Positions 25,452 through 35,113 of a stretch of DNA of 64,000 nt are shown here, in pieces. The DNA comes from Dyadobacter sp. Leaf189 (GTDB taxonomy: Bacteria; Bacteroidota; Bacteroidia; Cytophagales; Spirosomataceae), in NCBI RefSeq assembly GCF_001424405.1, contig NZ_LMPS01000008.1:62330-126329 (forward strand), read 5' to 3'. Within the stretch, counting starts at the first letter, position 1, and every line of letters begins with the position of its first letter. The notes under the pieces are model-generated. The model searched no databases. It was not told where the DNA came from and saw nothing but the letters and a program-made list of their open reading frames with translations. The translations under genes and the position numbers were made by a program.

Positions 25452-26752
25452 CAAGGATTGAATTCCCAAAAGTCTGTGCACCCAATGATTTCTTTTGACC
25501 CTGAACCTTCCAGTTGCCGCACTTCATAGCCCCAGCCCAGGTATGCTTTGTTAGCAGCCGACACGGAAATCAGCAATCTGCTACCCTGCCCGGGGTAATC
25601 GGAATGGTACCGCCAGGTATTTCCGGCAGCATCATATTCCCAGATATCGCGAAGCCCCTTTCCTTCGGCATCTACCCCGAGTCCAAAATAACCTTTATTC
25701 TTGACCACAAATCCTGTCCCTTCACTGCGAAGCTTACCCGGAAAGTCTGCTTTTCTCGTCCATTTGTCTTTGGCGGGATCATAAGCAAACAAATGCGGAA
25801 TTGCGCCGGGAAGCTGGTTGACAACATAGCCTGTCCCTCCGACAGTAAATGCAGCAATGCGCCCCGTCTTTTCGGGAAGCGGCGCAAGCTGGGCCTGGTC
25901 CCAGGTAATGTCCAGCGACCACATACTTCCGTTATCGTTTTCTTTCAGAAGGTATGCTTTGTCAAAAGTCAGGAAGTATTTAATGTCTTTATCGATTCCT
26001 TCATAGAGCGGGAAAACCACTCCTGAATGCTGGCCGATGTAGTAGAAGCTCATTGTCCACCAAAAATCATTGAGGTAAGCTTTCTTGGTTGGCAGCTTGT
26101 CATCGTCGAGATATCCGAATCCCATAAAGATCAACTCGCGGTCGCCGAGTTGCCCGAGGGGAAAAGCAATTGCATTGTGCCTGGGAATAGGCTTCTTACT
26201 TTCGATACTTTCCCATTTCCCGTTAATAAATTTTAAAATGTCCCAGCGTGTTGCATCCTGATACCTGTAAACGGCAAGCTGGGAGAAAAGTGGGGAATAC
26301 AAGGCAGCGCCCGTAAAGTCTCCGCCTGAAACGGGAATGTGAGGAAGCCGCTTCCATGCCGGAGCGGCCCTGGCGGTGAAGCTCCTGGAAGTAGTTATCT
26401 GATTTTTCCGCGAATCGGTATAGGACAATTGCAGCTTATATAGCTCTCCTTCTTTCAAGCCTGATGCATTGTAATTGCGCAGGCTGAACTTCCCGGTCAC
26501 TTCACTGGAACCGGAAGTAAGTGATACCTTTTCACCGCCACTGTTGAAAAGCCCGATTTGCAGGTTTGCAACCTCTTTCTGCGGTAGTTTCAAAGTAATA
26601 CCTGCCTCGGAAGCTGTTTTGCTTTGGTCCACAGCTACAATGGCGACCGGAATATCAGGTTCCTGTTCTATCCCTGTGGGCGCAAACTCCTGTTCACAGG
26701 AATTAAGAAAGCTTATACTCAGCAAAGTCAGAAGTTGGTAAAGCTTTCTCAT
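25451..26752 (-). CDS. Kelch-repeat lipoprotein
   Basis: A 433-residue lipoprotein (MRKLYQLLTLLSISFLNSC, lipobox FLNSC). Residues about 35-130 form an Ig-like beta domain. Residues about 130-433 form a kelch-type propeller with blades such as WKRLPHIPVSGGDFTGAAL, KWTRKADFPGKLRSEGTGF and NTWRYHSDYPG. Such proteins usually act as carbohydrate- or protein-binding surface factors; no catalytic residues of galactose oxidase are evident. It begins 6 bases after the VCBS gene and its stop overlaps the DUF4249 start, which places it firmly in the operon. Confidence 0.83.
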   Translation of the reverse strand: MRKLYQLLTLLSISFLNSCEQEFAPTGIEQEPDIPVAIVAVDQSKTASEAGITLKLPQKEVANLQIGLFNSGGEKVSLTSGSSEVTGKFSLRNYNASGLKEGELYKLQLSYTDSRKNQITTSRSFTARAAPAWKRLPHIPVSGGDFTGAALYSPLFSQLAVYRYQDATRWDILKFINGKWESIESKKPIPRHNAIAFPLGQLGDRELIFMGFGYLDDDKLPTKKAYLNDFWWTMSFYYIGQHSGVVFPLYEGIDKDIKYFLTFDKAYLLKENDNGSMWSLDITWDQAQLAPLPEKTGRIAAFTVGGTGYVVNQLPGAIPHLFAYDPAKDKWTRKADFPGKLRSEGTGFVVKNKGYFGLGVDAEGKGLRDIWEYDAAGNTWRYHSDYPGQGSRLLISVSAANKAYLGWGYEVRQLEGSGSKEIIGCTDFWEFNP

Positions 26753-26758
26753 CGGTGG

Positions 26759-29700
26759 CTAACGGACAGGTTTGTAAACTGACACTGGCATATTGTTGCG
26801 TGCTACCAGCCAGAAAACTTCGTTGCCTTTTTTGATTGGCTTGATGTCCCTTACTTCGCCATCAAGCGCAAACCCGGCACCCACAGGCTGGATTGACTCA
26901 AAATTTCCTTTTCCTTTATTCAATAAAATAAGCCCGTAGCTGGAATCATAGCGGCCCTGGAATGTACTTACACCAAGGTAATTTCCGCCTCCCAGAATAT
27001 CAGGTTTTCCATCTTTGTTAATGTCTGTTACCACCAATGTGAATAACTTGGAAACCTGCGCATTGAAAGGCAAATCGTGAACTTCAAAACTGCCGCCTTT
27101 ATTTTCGATGTACACAGACTCAAACTTCTCCACTTCCAGAACCTTCGCGTCACTCAGTTCGTCGGACTTGAAAAGTTCATTGATCGTTTTACCCGCGAAA
27201 GTGCGGTAATCCGTAAAACGCTTGTTGATAATGGAAGGAATGCGTTTTCCCAATTCATCTTTAAAAGCAATGGGATACCATTTTTTATCTACGCTGTAAG
27301 CAACAACCTGTTCAAGTCCCTGGTTGTTATCAAAATCCTTAACCCACATTTTCAAATGCGAATCCGGCCGTTTTCTGAATTTGGTATTTCTACCCAGGTT
27401 ACCAGCTACAAGGTCAATATCTCCGTCCTGATCAAAATCGGCTGCCTGAACGCATTGCCAAAAGCCGGCAGGTACTTTATACTGGTCTGCCTTTTCAAGA
27501 ATACCTTTTTTATTAAGGAAAACAGTAACCGGCATCCAGTCGCCGGCAACTACCAGATCCGCTGATTTATCTCCATTGATATCAGCCCAGATCGCGTCCG
27601 TCACCATTCCCAGTTTGCGAAGATCAGGAGCTACTTTGCTGGTCTGATCGCTAAACTTCCCTTTCCCGTCGTTGATCAGAATGTACGAATCCGGCGTCAC
27701 GCCATATTGAAATGCAACCACACGCCCACCAACAAACAGATCGAGGTCACCGTCACCATCTATATCAAAGGGTTTGACACAGGATTTGTTCATCAGCATC
27801 GGCGGCAGCGCTTTTTCATTTCTTGTGAAATTGCCTTTGCCGTCATTGAAATAGATCCGGTCATTTTGCTGCGGCATATTCCCGTAAAATTCGTTACCGC
27901 CTGACACCACATACAAATCCTGAAAACCGTCCTTATCCGCGTCAAAAAACACCGCATCCACGTCTTCAAAAGTTGAATCTACCTGAAAGTCGGGTTGTTT
28001 GGTCAATGCAAACTTGCCGCCAGCCGTTTGCAGGTACAACTCACCAGCTTGCCACTTGCCACCACCAATGAACATATCTTCAAGACCATCACCATTTACA
28101 TCTGCCACCGCGATCTTCGGCCCCTCTGTGGATACGAGAAACGGCATTAAGCTTTCGCGATAGAAGTCGAAGTACTGATTTTCAAGATGTTTGAATGGGA
28201 TATTAAAATCTTTGGAAACCTCCTGGAATAACTTGGCAGGGCTTTTTTCGACCAGTTTTGAATTGTCTCCGGGTTGTTTGGAATCATAATTGTATTTAAC
28301 CTTCAAAAGCTGATTGGGTTTCACCTGTGTCAGGATTTGTTCTTCCTGGTTTGGCCAGACAATGATTACAGAGTCGATTACAGTCTCTTTACCCACTCCA
28401 AAATGCAGGATCGGCTCGCTGGAAGACTCAAATCCGCGCGTCGTTGAAAGCTGCTGCATCTGAATGCCGCCTTTTTGTTTGATCACGACTTTGGTACCAA
28501 ATGCAAAAACGTTGAGCGGAAAACCCTCCGGCTTAACCCGCAGGTAACCATTTCCGGCGATTGCATTTGCCTGGTTTTCATAGAAAGCCGAAGGTTCATT
28601 GAGATTGTTGGTCACGAGATCCAGGTCACCGTCATTATCAAGATCTGCGTATGCGGCTCCATTGGAAAGTGACGGCGTTTCAAATCCCCAGCTTAGCGAC
28701 TTATTTTCATAAACCGGCCCTGTCGCACCTTTGAAAAGGTAGTTATGCACCTTTCCTTCGGGCATCATCTCCAATGCCTTTTTATCCAGCTCAATGGAAG
28801 TTTCGCTGGCGTATCTCAGTGAATCGTCGGCAGCATATTTGGCATAATCCAGATTGTTCGGACGGTGTGCAATCCCATTACTTACAAAAAGATCTTTAAT
28901 ACCGTCGTTATCATAGTCAGCCAGGAGCGGCGACCAGCTCCAATCCGTCGCAGCCACGCCCGCCATGGCGCCTACCTCCATAAACTTTTCACCCGACAAA
29001 TTGATTTGAAGGCAGTTGCGGCTCAGCTGCGGCATGTACCCAAACGACAGTTTATAAAGGTAAATATCCAATGCATCCTCCCCGATCGACGATTTCTCAA
29101 TCGTTTCGTCCTCCGGATACATATCGAGCGTCATTACATCAGGGTACCCGTCGTTATTCACATCGGCAATGTCATTCCCCATTGAGTACCGGCTTGTGTA
29201 CCTGAACATTTCGCGGCTTTTATTCGTAAAAGTCCCGTCATGGTTATTGATGTAGCAATAATCGTCTTCGTGAAAGTCATTGGAAACGTAGATATCGTCC
29301 CAGCCATCATTATTGATATCCGCGACGGCAACACCCAGACCATAGCCCATTGCGGCACCATAAATGCCCGCTTCTTCACTTACGTCCACAAACTTTATGG
29401 GTTTTTCAAAACCGTCCGACTTCACGTTGGCAATTTTGCTTTCAAACAAGTAATCACCAGCTTCATTATTACGTAAATGCCTGGTACTTACGCGATCGTA
29501 GCTTCGGGAGGTATGCACCGCGTGGTTCAAGAGGTAACAATCCAGATCGCCGTCTTTGTCATAATCAAAAAATACAGCCTGCGTTGAAAATCCTGTAAAA
29601 TCAAGACCGTAGTCGGCCGCCTTTTCCGTAAAAGTCAGGTCGCCATTATTGATATACAGCTCATTGGCTCCTTCCATTCCCCGGAAGTTACCCACCGCCG

Positions 29701-30100
29701 AAACATATATGTCGAGCAACCCGTCCCCATTCACATCGGCCATCGTCACACCCGTTTGCCAGTCCGAAAAACCTTCCACACCTGCACTTTCAGAGATATC
29801 CTCGAATTTGAAACCGCCTTTGTTCAGGTAAAGCTTGTTCTTGCCTTGATTGGATACAAAGTACACGTCTGCAAGTCCGTCATTGTTGATATCACCGGTA
29901 GCAACGCCGCCTCCATTATAGAAATAGAGGTAATCCATCAAATTCATTTTCTCGTCACCGACAACACGATTGGTAAAACTAACACCCGTAGAGGCTGAGT
30001 CTTTTACCACGAACATCGGCTTTTCATCCTGATTTTTCTTCGGTTTGCAAGCCTGGAAAAAGGCACATACCGACAACATCATCAATACAATTTTTTTCAT
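26759..30100 (-). CDS. VCBS/FG-GAP lipoprotein with ASPIC/UnbV domain (second of two)
   Basis: A 1113-residue lipoprotein (lipobox FFQAC). Two long beta-propellers of FG-GAP/VCBS repeats, seen as many D-x-[ND]-x-D-G calcium-binding loops (DINNDGLADVYF, DYDKDGDLDCYL, DFDQDGDIDLVA), flank an ASPIC/UnbV domain at about residues 515-600 (RGFESSSEPILHFGVG, SVIIVWPNQEEQILTQ). It would bind Ca2+ and act at the cell surface as an adhesin or ligand-binding factor. It follows a paralogue with the same architecture, with ATGA overlap. No enzyme motif is visible. Confidence 0.9.
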   Translation of the reverse strand: MKKIVLMMLSVCAFFQACKPKKNQDEKPMFVVKDSASTGVSFTNRVVGDEKMNLMDYLYFYNGGGVATGDINNDGLADVYFVSNQGKNKLYLNKGGFKFEDISESAGVEGFSDWQTGVTMADVNGDGLLDIYVSAVGNFRGMEGANELYINNGDLTFTEKAADYGLDFTGFSTQAVFFDYDKDGDLDCYLLNHAVHTSRSYDRVSTRHLRNNEAGDYLFESKIANVKSDGFEKPIKFVDVSEEAGIYGAAMGYGLGVAVADINNDGWDDIYVSNDFHEDDYCYINNHDGTFTNKSREMFRYTSRYSMGNDIADVNNDGYPDVMTLDMYPEDETIEKSSIGEDALDIYLYKLSFGYMPQLSRNCLQINLSGEKFMEVGAMAGVAATDWSWSPLLADYDNDGIKDLFVSNGIAHRPNNLDYAKYAADDSLRYASETSIELDKKALEMMPEGKVHNYLFKGATGPVYENKSLSWGFETPSLSNGAAYADLDNDGDLDLVTNNLNEPSAFYENQANAIAGNGYLRVKPEGFPLNVFAFGTKVVIKQKGGIQMQQLSTTRGFESSSEPILHFGVGKETVIDSVIIVWPNQEEQILTQVKPNQLLKVKYNYDSKQPGDNSKLVEKSPAKLFQEVSKDFNIPFKHLENQYFDFYRESLMPFLVSTEGPKIAVADVNGDGLEDMFIGGGKWQAGELYLQTAGGKFALTKQPDFQVDSTFEDVDAVFFDADKDGFQDLYVVSGGNEFYGNMPQQNDRIYFNDGKGNFTRNEKALPPMLMNKSCVKPFDIDGDGDLDLFVGGRVVAFQYGVTPDSYILINDGKGKFSDQTSKVAPDLRKLGMVTDAIWADINGDKSADLVVAGDWMPVTVFLNKKGILEKADQYKVPAGFWQCVQAADFDQDGDIDLVAGNLGRNTKFRKRPDSHLKMWVKDFDNNQGLEQVVAYSVDKKWYPIAFKDELGKRIPSIINKRFTDYRTFAGKTINELFKSDELSDAKVLEVEKFESVYIENKGGSFEVHDLPFNAQVSKLFTLVVTDINKDGKPDILGGGNYLGVSTFQGRYDSSYGLILLNKGKGNFESIQPVGAGFALDGEVRDIKPIKKGNEVFWLVARNNMPVSVYKPVR

Positions 30101-33100
30101 TTCAATGCGAGTCCCGGCTGGGGTTTCGGTTTTTTGCCCGCTGCCGTTCTGAATACCTGAATTTTACTATTGTTATTACCTACGATCACCTGACCTTGTT
30201 TGAGCTGCTTCATCTGGCGCACCTGATTTTCGGTCCAAAGTCCTGTTTCTGACGGAAGCTTTGTCTCAAAGCTGCCCTTATTGTTCCTGAGAATGAGCCC
30301 TCTGAATGCATCATATCTGCCGATTTCGGGCAGCACATCGTAATAGTTGCCCGCGATGATCAGGTCCATTTGTCCGTCGTGATCGTAATCTGTCGGGATA
30401 ATGGCGTGAACAGGGGAAAGCTGCGCAAGCGCAGGCAGCGGCAGGTAAGTAAATGCATTACCCCGGCTTTCATTCCTGAACACAGCGGATGCAGGCATAA
30501 AAACCTCCTTTTTCACCGCGCTTTCCAGATCTTTACTGTCAATCACGTCTTCAATTTTCTTGTCGGCATACTGTTCAAACTTGACAAATTTCTTCTTCAA
30601 TGAAGGCATTGCACGAAGTAAATCTGGCTTCATAACCATCGGGTAAGAAGTGCCGGTTTCGTCGGGGCACGTGATTATCTGTTTTGTAATACCATTATTA
30701 TCAAAATCCTTCACGAACATTTCGACGGGTTGTTGCTGGGTCGCTTTCAGCCGCGAGTTCATGCCCAGGTTACCAGCAATAATATCAGGATCACCATCGC
30801 CGTCAATATCTGCCACTTCCACCGTATTCCACCAGCCATTTGTTTTCACAACTTCGCCACCAGCGCTTTTGAACTCCTGCGTGCCTGCTGCCAGCTTTCC
30901 TTTATTGTTTTTGAAAATCATTACCGGCATCCAGTCACCTACCACGACCAGCTCCGGAAAGCTGTCGCCGTCCATATCTGCCCACACTGCATCTGTGACC
31001 ATACCAAGCTGATCCACCTGCGGCATGTACCTTTTAGTATAATTCTTAAAGTTGCCCGAACCATCGTTTGTAAGCAAATAGCTCGGCGGATTCACACCAT
31101 ATTGCCCTGATCTCAGCCGCGAGCCGATGAAGATATCCTGATCGCCGTCTTTGTCATAATCAGCTACCGTCACGCAGGATGCATTCATTTTCAAACCTGG
31201 CAGACCGGTGCTTGCTGCAAAACCACCTTTACCGTCGCCGAGGAACAGCTTCGGCTGCAATGCTTCATCATCATCCTTGAATTCATTACTGCCCGAAACA
31301 ATCAGAAGGTCTGCATTCCCGTCGTTGTTGGCGTCAAAGAATGTAGCATCTGATACTTCTGTCGCCTTATCGTCTGCAATTGCCTGCGGCGTTTTTTCAA
31401 AGAATGTTCCGTCTGCCTTTTGCAGGAAAAGCTTCCCGCCCTGGCCGATTGCGCCTCCTACAAAAACATCGTCCAGCCCATCCTTATTAATATCGCCCAC
31501 TGCAAGTCCGGGTCCCAGGCGCGAGTACATTTGTTTGAGGAGCGGGTTTGTGTTATAGTCGACAAATTCGGCTTCTGCATGCGTGAAATCTATCCCTGAC
31601 GATTTTGATTCTTCAAAACGCTCCTGCCCTGTTTTGCTATTTGCCTTCCAGGGAGTTTGAGCATCTTTTTGGTTTAATGTATAAGTCGAATCGGCACGCG
31701 GCGCTTTCAGAACCTGCTGCTGATCGTTCGGCCAGACTACTGTGACTGAATCCACCGCCGGGTTTTTACCAAGACCAAACACAAGCCGCAAGTCCACCGA
31801 AGATTCAAACCCGCGGTTAGGCATTTGCTGCAGCATTTGTGTTTTATCCGGCTGATGAACATATATTTTTGCTCCGATCGCATTCACATTTCCCTTCTCA
31901 CCAACCAGCCTGAATTTAATATAATGGAAGTCGGCGCGCTCATTTGCGTGGTTCTTGTACACAAAGAGCGGACCATTTACATTGTTTACGATCAGGTCCA
32001 GGTCGCCGTCATTGTCCAGGTCGCCATAAGCCGCGCCGTTTGAAAATGAAGGTGTATTCAAGCCCCATTCTTCCGATTTGTTAGCAAAAGAAAGATCGCC
32101 GCCATTTTTAAAAGCATAGTTAGCGAGCGGCTCGGAAGGCATTTTATCCAGAAACAACTTATAGTCAAATTTCCTGGTGCGGCTCACCTCGGCAATATTG
32201 GAAGGATCTGCCAGGAAGGCGACAAAATCCTGATTTGTCAAGTCTTTATTGATTCCGTTGGCGACAAAAATATCCTTATTGCCGTCCGCATCCATATCAA
32301 AGATCAATGCGCCCCAACTCCAGTCTGTCGCGTGTGTTCCAGTAAAACGTGCAATTTCACTGAACCAGGTCTTGCTGTCAGGACCGCCCGACTGGTTAAG
32401 CTGCAACGTATTTTGCATGTATTGATAATGGAAGTCGCGCGAAACTTTCAGTTCAAAAAGATCGTGGCCCTCGTAGGTAGAAGTCAGTTTCAGCCGGCGG
32501 TCAATGCCGGGCAGCATATCCGTAACATAAATATCCAGCTTACCGTCATTGTTAATATCAGCAATGTCCGCGCCCATTGAAGAAAGGCTGGTATGCTGCA
32601 TAGCCGACTGGATCGACTCTGTAAATGTACCGTCGTGGTTGTTGATGTAAAGGTAATCGTGCTCGTAGAAATCGTTGGAAATGTACATATCGAGCCAGTT
32701 ATCGTCATTCACATCACCGATTGTGATGCCGAGACCGAAACCGATCAGGCTGCCATAAATGCCTGCCGCCTCACTTACATCCGTAAAATGTGCACCGTCA
32801 TTCCTGAATAATTTGTGGCCGCCCTCCTTATCCCGCTGGTTACGGATATTGGCATAAGCAAGCCTGCCCACTGGCGTAAAACTATTGTTTAGCAGGAACA
32901 TATCGAGGTCGCCGTCCCGGTCATAATCAAAGAATGCAGCGTGGGTCGAGAAGCCGCCATCGTCGAGACCATAGGCTTTCGCCTCGTCCTTGAACGTGCC
33001 ATTCCCCTTATTAATAAAAAGCTCGTTAGCCCGCTCCTCCGATCTGCCCGCATTACATACGTACAGATCCAGCAGCCCGTCGCCATTTACATCCGCAAAC

Positions 33101-33459
33101 GTAGCGCCTGTGCTCCACGATTTAGTTCCGGCCACGCCTGCCTTTTCTGTAATGTCTTCAAACTTGAAATTACCCTTGTTAAGAAAAAGCTTGTTGTCGC
33201 CCTGGTTGGCGATCAGGTATACGTCGGGCAGGTTGTCATTATTAATATCTCCGATAGCAACCCCGCCTCCATTGTAAAAATTGCGGTAGTTGAAGATGTT
33301 GAATTCTTCGCTATTGGTAATCGTATTTTCAAAGGAGATTCCCGTTTCCGGGGAAGACATTTCTTCAAAAAGTGTGTCCTTCTTTTCCGTTTTAGAACAT
33401 CCTGAAAAGATCAGTGTACTAAATCCGCAAACCAGGAGCGTTCTGAAAATCCAAATCAT
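30097..33459 (-). CDS. VCBS/FG-GAP lipoprotein with ASPIC/UnbV domain (first of two)
   Basis: About 1120 residues when started at ATG 33459 (MIWIFRTLLVCGFSTL), giving a clean lipoprotein signal with lipobox IFSGC; a GTG 39 bases upstream is possible. Architecture equals that of the next gene: FG-GAP/VCBS calcium-loop repeats (DINNDNLPDVYL, DYDRDGDLDMFL, DYDKDGDQDIFI), an ASPIC/UnbV domain (RGFESSVDLRLVFGLG, SVTVVWPNDQQQVLKA) and a second propeller. The pair looks like a tandem duplication that has diverged. A strong stem-loop lies between susD and this gene, so its expression may be lower than, or separate from, that of susCD. Confidence 0.88.
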   Translation of the reverse strand: MIWIFRTLLVCGFSTLIFSGCSKTEKKDTLFEEMSSPETGISFENTITNSEEFNIFNYRNFYNGGGVAIGDINNDNLPDVYLIANQGDNKLFLNKGNFKFEDITEKAGVAGTKSWSTGATFADVNGDGLLDLYVCNAGRSEERANELFINKGNGTFKDEAKAYGLDDGGFSTHAAFFDYDRDGDLDMFLLNNSFTPVGRLAYANIRNQRDKEGGHKLFRNDGAHFTDVSEAAGIYGSLIGFGLGITIGDVNDDNWLDMYISNDFYEHDYLYINNHDGTFTESIQSAMQHTSLSSMGADIADINNDGKLDIYVTDMLPGIDRRLKLTSTYEGHDLFELKVSRDFHYQYMQNTLQLNQSGGPDSKTWFSEIARFTGTHATDWSWGALIFDMDADGNKDIFVANGINKDLTNQDFVAFLADPSNIAEVSRTRKFDYKLFLDKMPSEPLANYAFKNGGDLSFANKSEEWGLNTPSFSNGAAYGDLDNDGDLDLIVNNVNGPLFVYKNHANERADFHYIKFRLVGEKGNVNAIGAKIYVHQPDKTQMLQQMPNRGFESSVDLRLVFGLGKNPAVDSVTVVWPNDQQQVLKAPRADSTYTLNQKDAQTPWKANSKTGQERFEESKSSGIDFTHAEAEFVDYNTNPLLKQMYSRLGPGLAVGDINKDGLDDVFVGGAIGQGGKLFLQKADGTFFEKTPQAIADDKATEVSDATFFDANNDGNADLLIVSGSNEFKDDDEALQPKLFLGDGKGGFAASTGLPGLKMNASCVTVADYDKDGDQDIFIGSRLRSGQYGVNPPSYLLTNDGSGNFKNYTKRYMPQVDQLGMVTDAVWADMDGDSFPELVVVGDWMPVMIFKNNKGKLAAGTQEFKSAGGEVVKTNGWWNTVEVADIDGDGDPDIIAGNLGMNSRLKATQQQPVEMFVKDFDNNGITKQIITCPDETGTSYPMVMKPDLLRAMPSLKKKFVKFEQYADKKIEDVIDSKDLESAVKKEVFMPASAVFRNESRGNAFTYLPLPALAQLSPVHAIIPTDYDHDGQMDLIIAGNYYDVLPEIGRYDAFRGLILRNNKGSFETKLPSETGLWTENQVRQMKQLKQGQVIVGNNNSKIQVFRTAAGKKPKPQPGLALK

Positions 33460-33514
33460 TTGGGAGGGGATTCTTTCTGTTTCTGGCGAAACTATCACAT
33501 AAATGTAAATTAAA

Positions 33515-33547
33515 ACAGGAGCAGTCTGTTAAGTAGCCTGCTCCTGT
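33515..33547 (-). terminator. Stem-loop after susD, probable terminator or attenuator inside the locus
   Basis: ACAGGAGCAG (33515-33524) and CTGCTCCTGT (33538-33547) form a perfect 10-base-pair stem with a 13-base loop. On the minus strand the stem is followed by TTTAATTT. It lies 23 bases past the susD stop and 56 bases before the downstream VCBS start. A weak -7-like TACATTTA just past it could restart transcription. Confidence 0.7.
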
Positions 33548-33570
33548 CAAAAAGAATTTATTCAGTAAAA

Positions 33571-35058
33571 TCAGTAACCCGGATTTTGTTTCAGGTTGGG
33601 GTTCAATGAAAGCTGTGTAGCGGGAATCGGGAAAAGCTTCCGGAATTCAGGAGACGCAGTTTTGAACTGCCACGCTTTGTTAAACTGTCCAAAACGGATC
33701 AGATCCTGACGACGGGTGTATTCCCACGCCATTTCCCAACCTCTTTCTGCCAGCATTCCATCCAAAGTAAGCGTAGTGATCGGCGTGGCGCCTGCGCGGG
33801 CACGTACGATATTCACATCTTTGATCGCGTCAGCTGTTTTACCCAATCTCAGATTCGCTTCTGCGCGCATCAGGTAAGTATCACCCAAGCGGAAGATCAC
33901 GAAGTCATTATCCTGATCATTACTTGCTCCATTGCGCTGGATCTCATATTTCTGGCTTCTTGCTCCGGCCAAACGTGCAGTAGGTCCTGCCGGCATTTCG
34001 AATGCAGGAATTTCAGGAGTAAAAACGAAAGGTTTTCCGTCATCGGTAAGCGGCTTTCCGTCAGATGAGAACTGTTGTCCTACGATCCACATGTTTTTGC
34101 GGTTATCACCTTCCTTGAAAGAGTTGTAGAACTCAGTTGCAGTACAGTATCCGTTCCATGGAGCCTGAGGTGTGTTGTAAGTCAACTGGCTCAGATAGTG
34201 AAGCGTACGCATGTTCATGTTAAACCCGCCCCGTTTCGAAGCATCGTAAGGTACAGCCAGGATATTCTCTTTTGAAGACTGGTTTTGCGTAGAGAAATTG
34301 CTGAAAAAGTCAGCTGAAAGCGCATACTTACCGGAATTGATGATAATGTCGCACTCCGCTTTTGCTTCTGCCCATTTAGGAGTACCTGTGTAAACTTCCG
34401 CGTTCAGATACAATTTAGCCAATGTCATATCGGCAACGTATTTGTTGAAACGGCCGTAAAAAGCACCACCTGCAGTTTCGCTCAGGTTAGGATAAGACTC
34501 TTTTAGTTCCTTTTCAATCCACGTAAAAACCTCAGCACCTGTCTTCTGGGTAGGGCTGTCGCCGCCCAGCTTATCCGCGATGATGATGTTCCGGAAGTTG
34601 TCCAGCAGCACGTAGTGGTAAAACGCACGCAATGCACGCAGCTCCGACTTGGTTGCCACATCCGTAATTTCCGGATTGTTCAGCTGCTGGTTAATGGATG
34701 TGATACTGTTGTAGCACCACGTCCAGAGACCGTTAAATTTATCATCGTCTCCGGCAGGAGTCCAGGTATGTTGTTTCAAACGTTTCCAGGCATCTCCGTC
34801 TTTCCAGTCACCGCCGCGGGTTGGGATTACCTGCTCGTCAGTCACTGTATTCAATTCGGCAAAGCGACCGAAGTAATCACCCAGCGAGCTATAAAGCGGC
34901 CCGAGAAGGGCTGCCTGCTGCTGTGGGGTAGAACCAAACTGGTCCGTCGGGATTACATCGTAGGGTGTTTCAGTGAGGTCTGTACATGCCTGGCCGGTCA
35001 GCAACAATGCTGAGCCAAGTAGTATATGTTTTACTTTCAGTTTCATTTTAATGGTCAT
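33571..35058 (-). CDS. susD: SusD/RagB-family nutrient-binding outer-membrane lipoprotein
   Basis: A 495-residue lipoprotein with lipobox LTGQAC; the start may be ATG 35058 or the in-frame ATG 35046. The SusD fold is shown by TPYDVIPTDQFG after the anchor, TPR-like helices (SELRALRAFYHYVLLDNFRNII cut to ELRALRAFYHYVLLDNF), the GDTYLMRAEANLRLGKTADAI helix pair, and the C-terminal TRRQDLIRFGQFNKAW and LFPIPATQLSLNPNLKQNPGY cut to FPIPATQLSLNPNLKQNPGY. It caps the SusC barrel and binds the ligand outside the cell. The substrate is unknown, since no glycoside hydrolase neighbours it. It lies 55 bases after susC. Confidence 0.95.
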   Translation of the reverse strand: MTIKMKLKVKHILLGSALLLTGQACTDLTETPYDVIPTDQFGSTPQQQAALLGPLYSSLGDYFGRFAELNTVTDEQVIPTRGGDWKDGDAWKRLKQHTWTPAGDDDKFNGLWTWCYNSITSINQQLNNPEITDVATKSELRALRAFYHYVLLDNFRNIIIADKLGGDSPTQKTGAEVFTWIEKELKESYPNLSETAGGAFYGRFNKYVADMTLAKLYLNAEVYTGTPKWAEAKAECDIIINSGKYALSADFFSNFSTQNQSSKENILAVPYDASKRGGFNMNMRTLHYLSQLTYNTPQAPWNGYCTATEFYNSFKEGDNRKNMWIVGQQFSSDGKPLTDDGKPFVFTPEIPAFEMPAGPTARLAGARSQKYEIQRNGASNDQDNDFVIFRLGDTYLMRAEANLRLGKTADAIKDVNIVRARAGATPITTLTLDGMLAERGWEMAWEYTRRQDLIRFGQFNKAWQFKTASPEFRKLFPIPATQLSLNPNLKQNPGY

Positions 35059-35113
35059 TTAAAAGTTTTGGCGATTTGGCTGAATGCAACGTGTGTAGTC
35101 ACTATCAGTCAGA

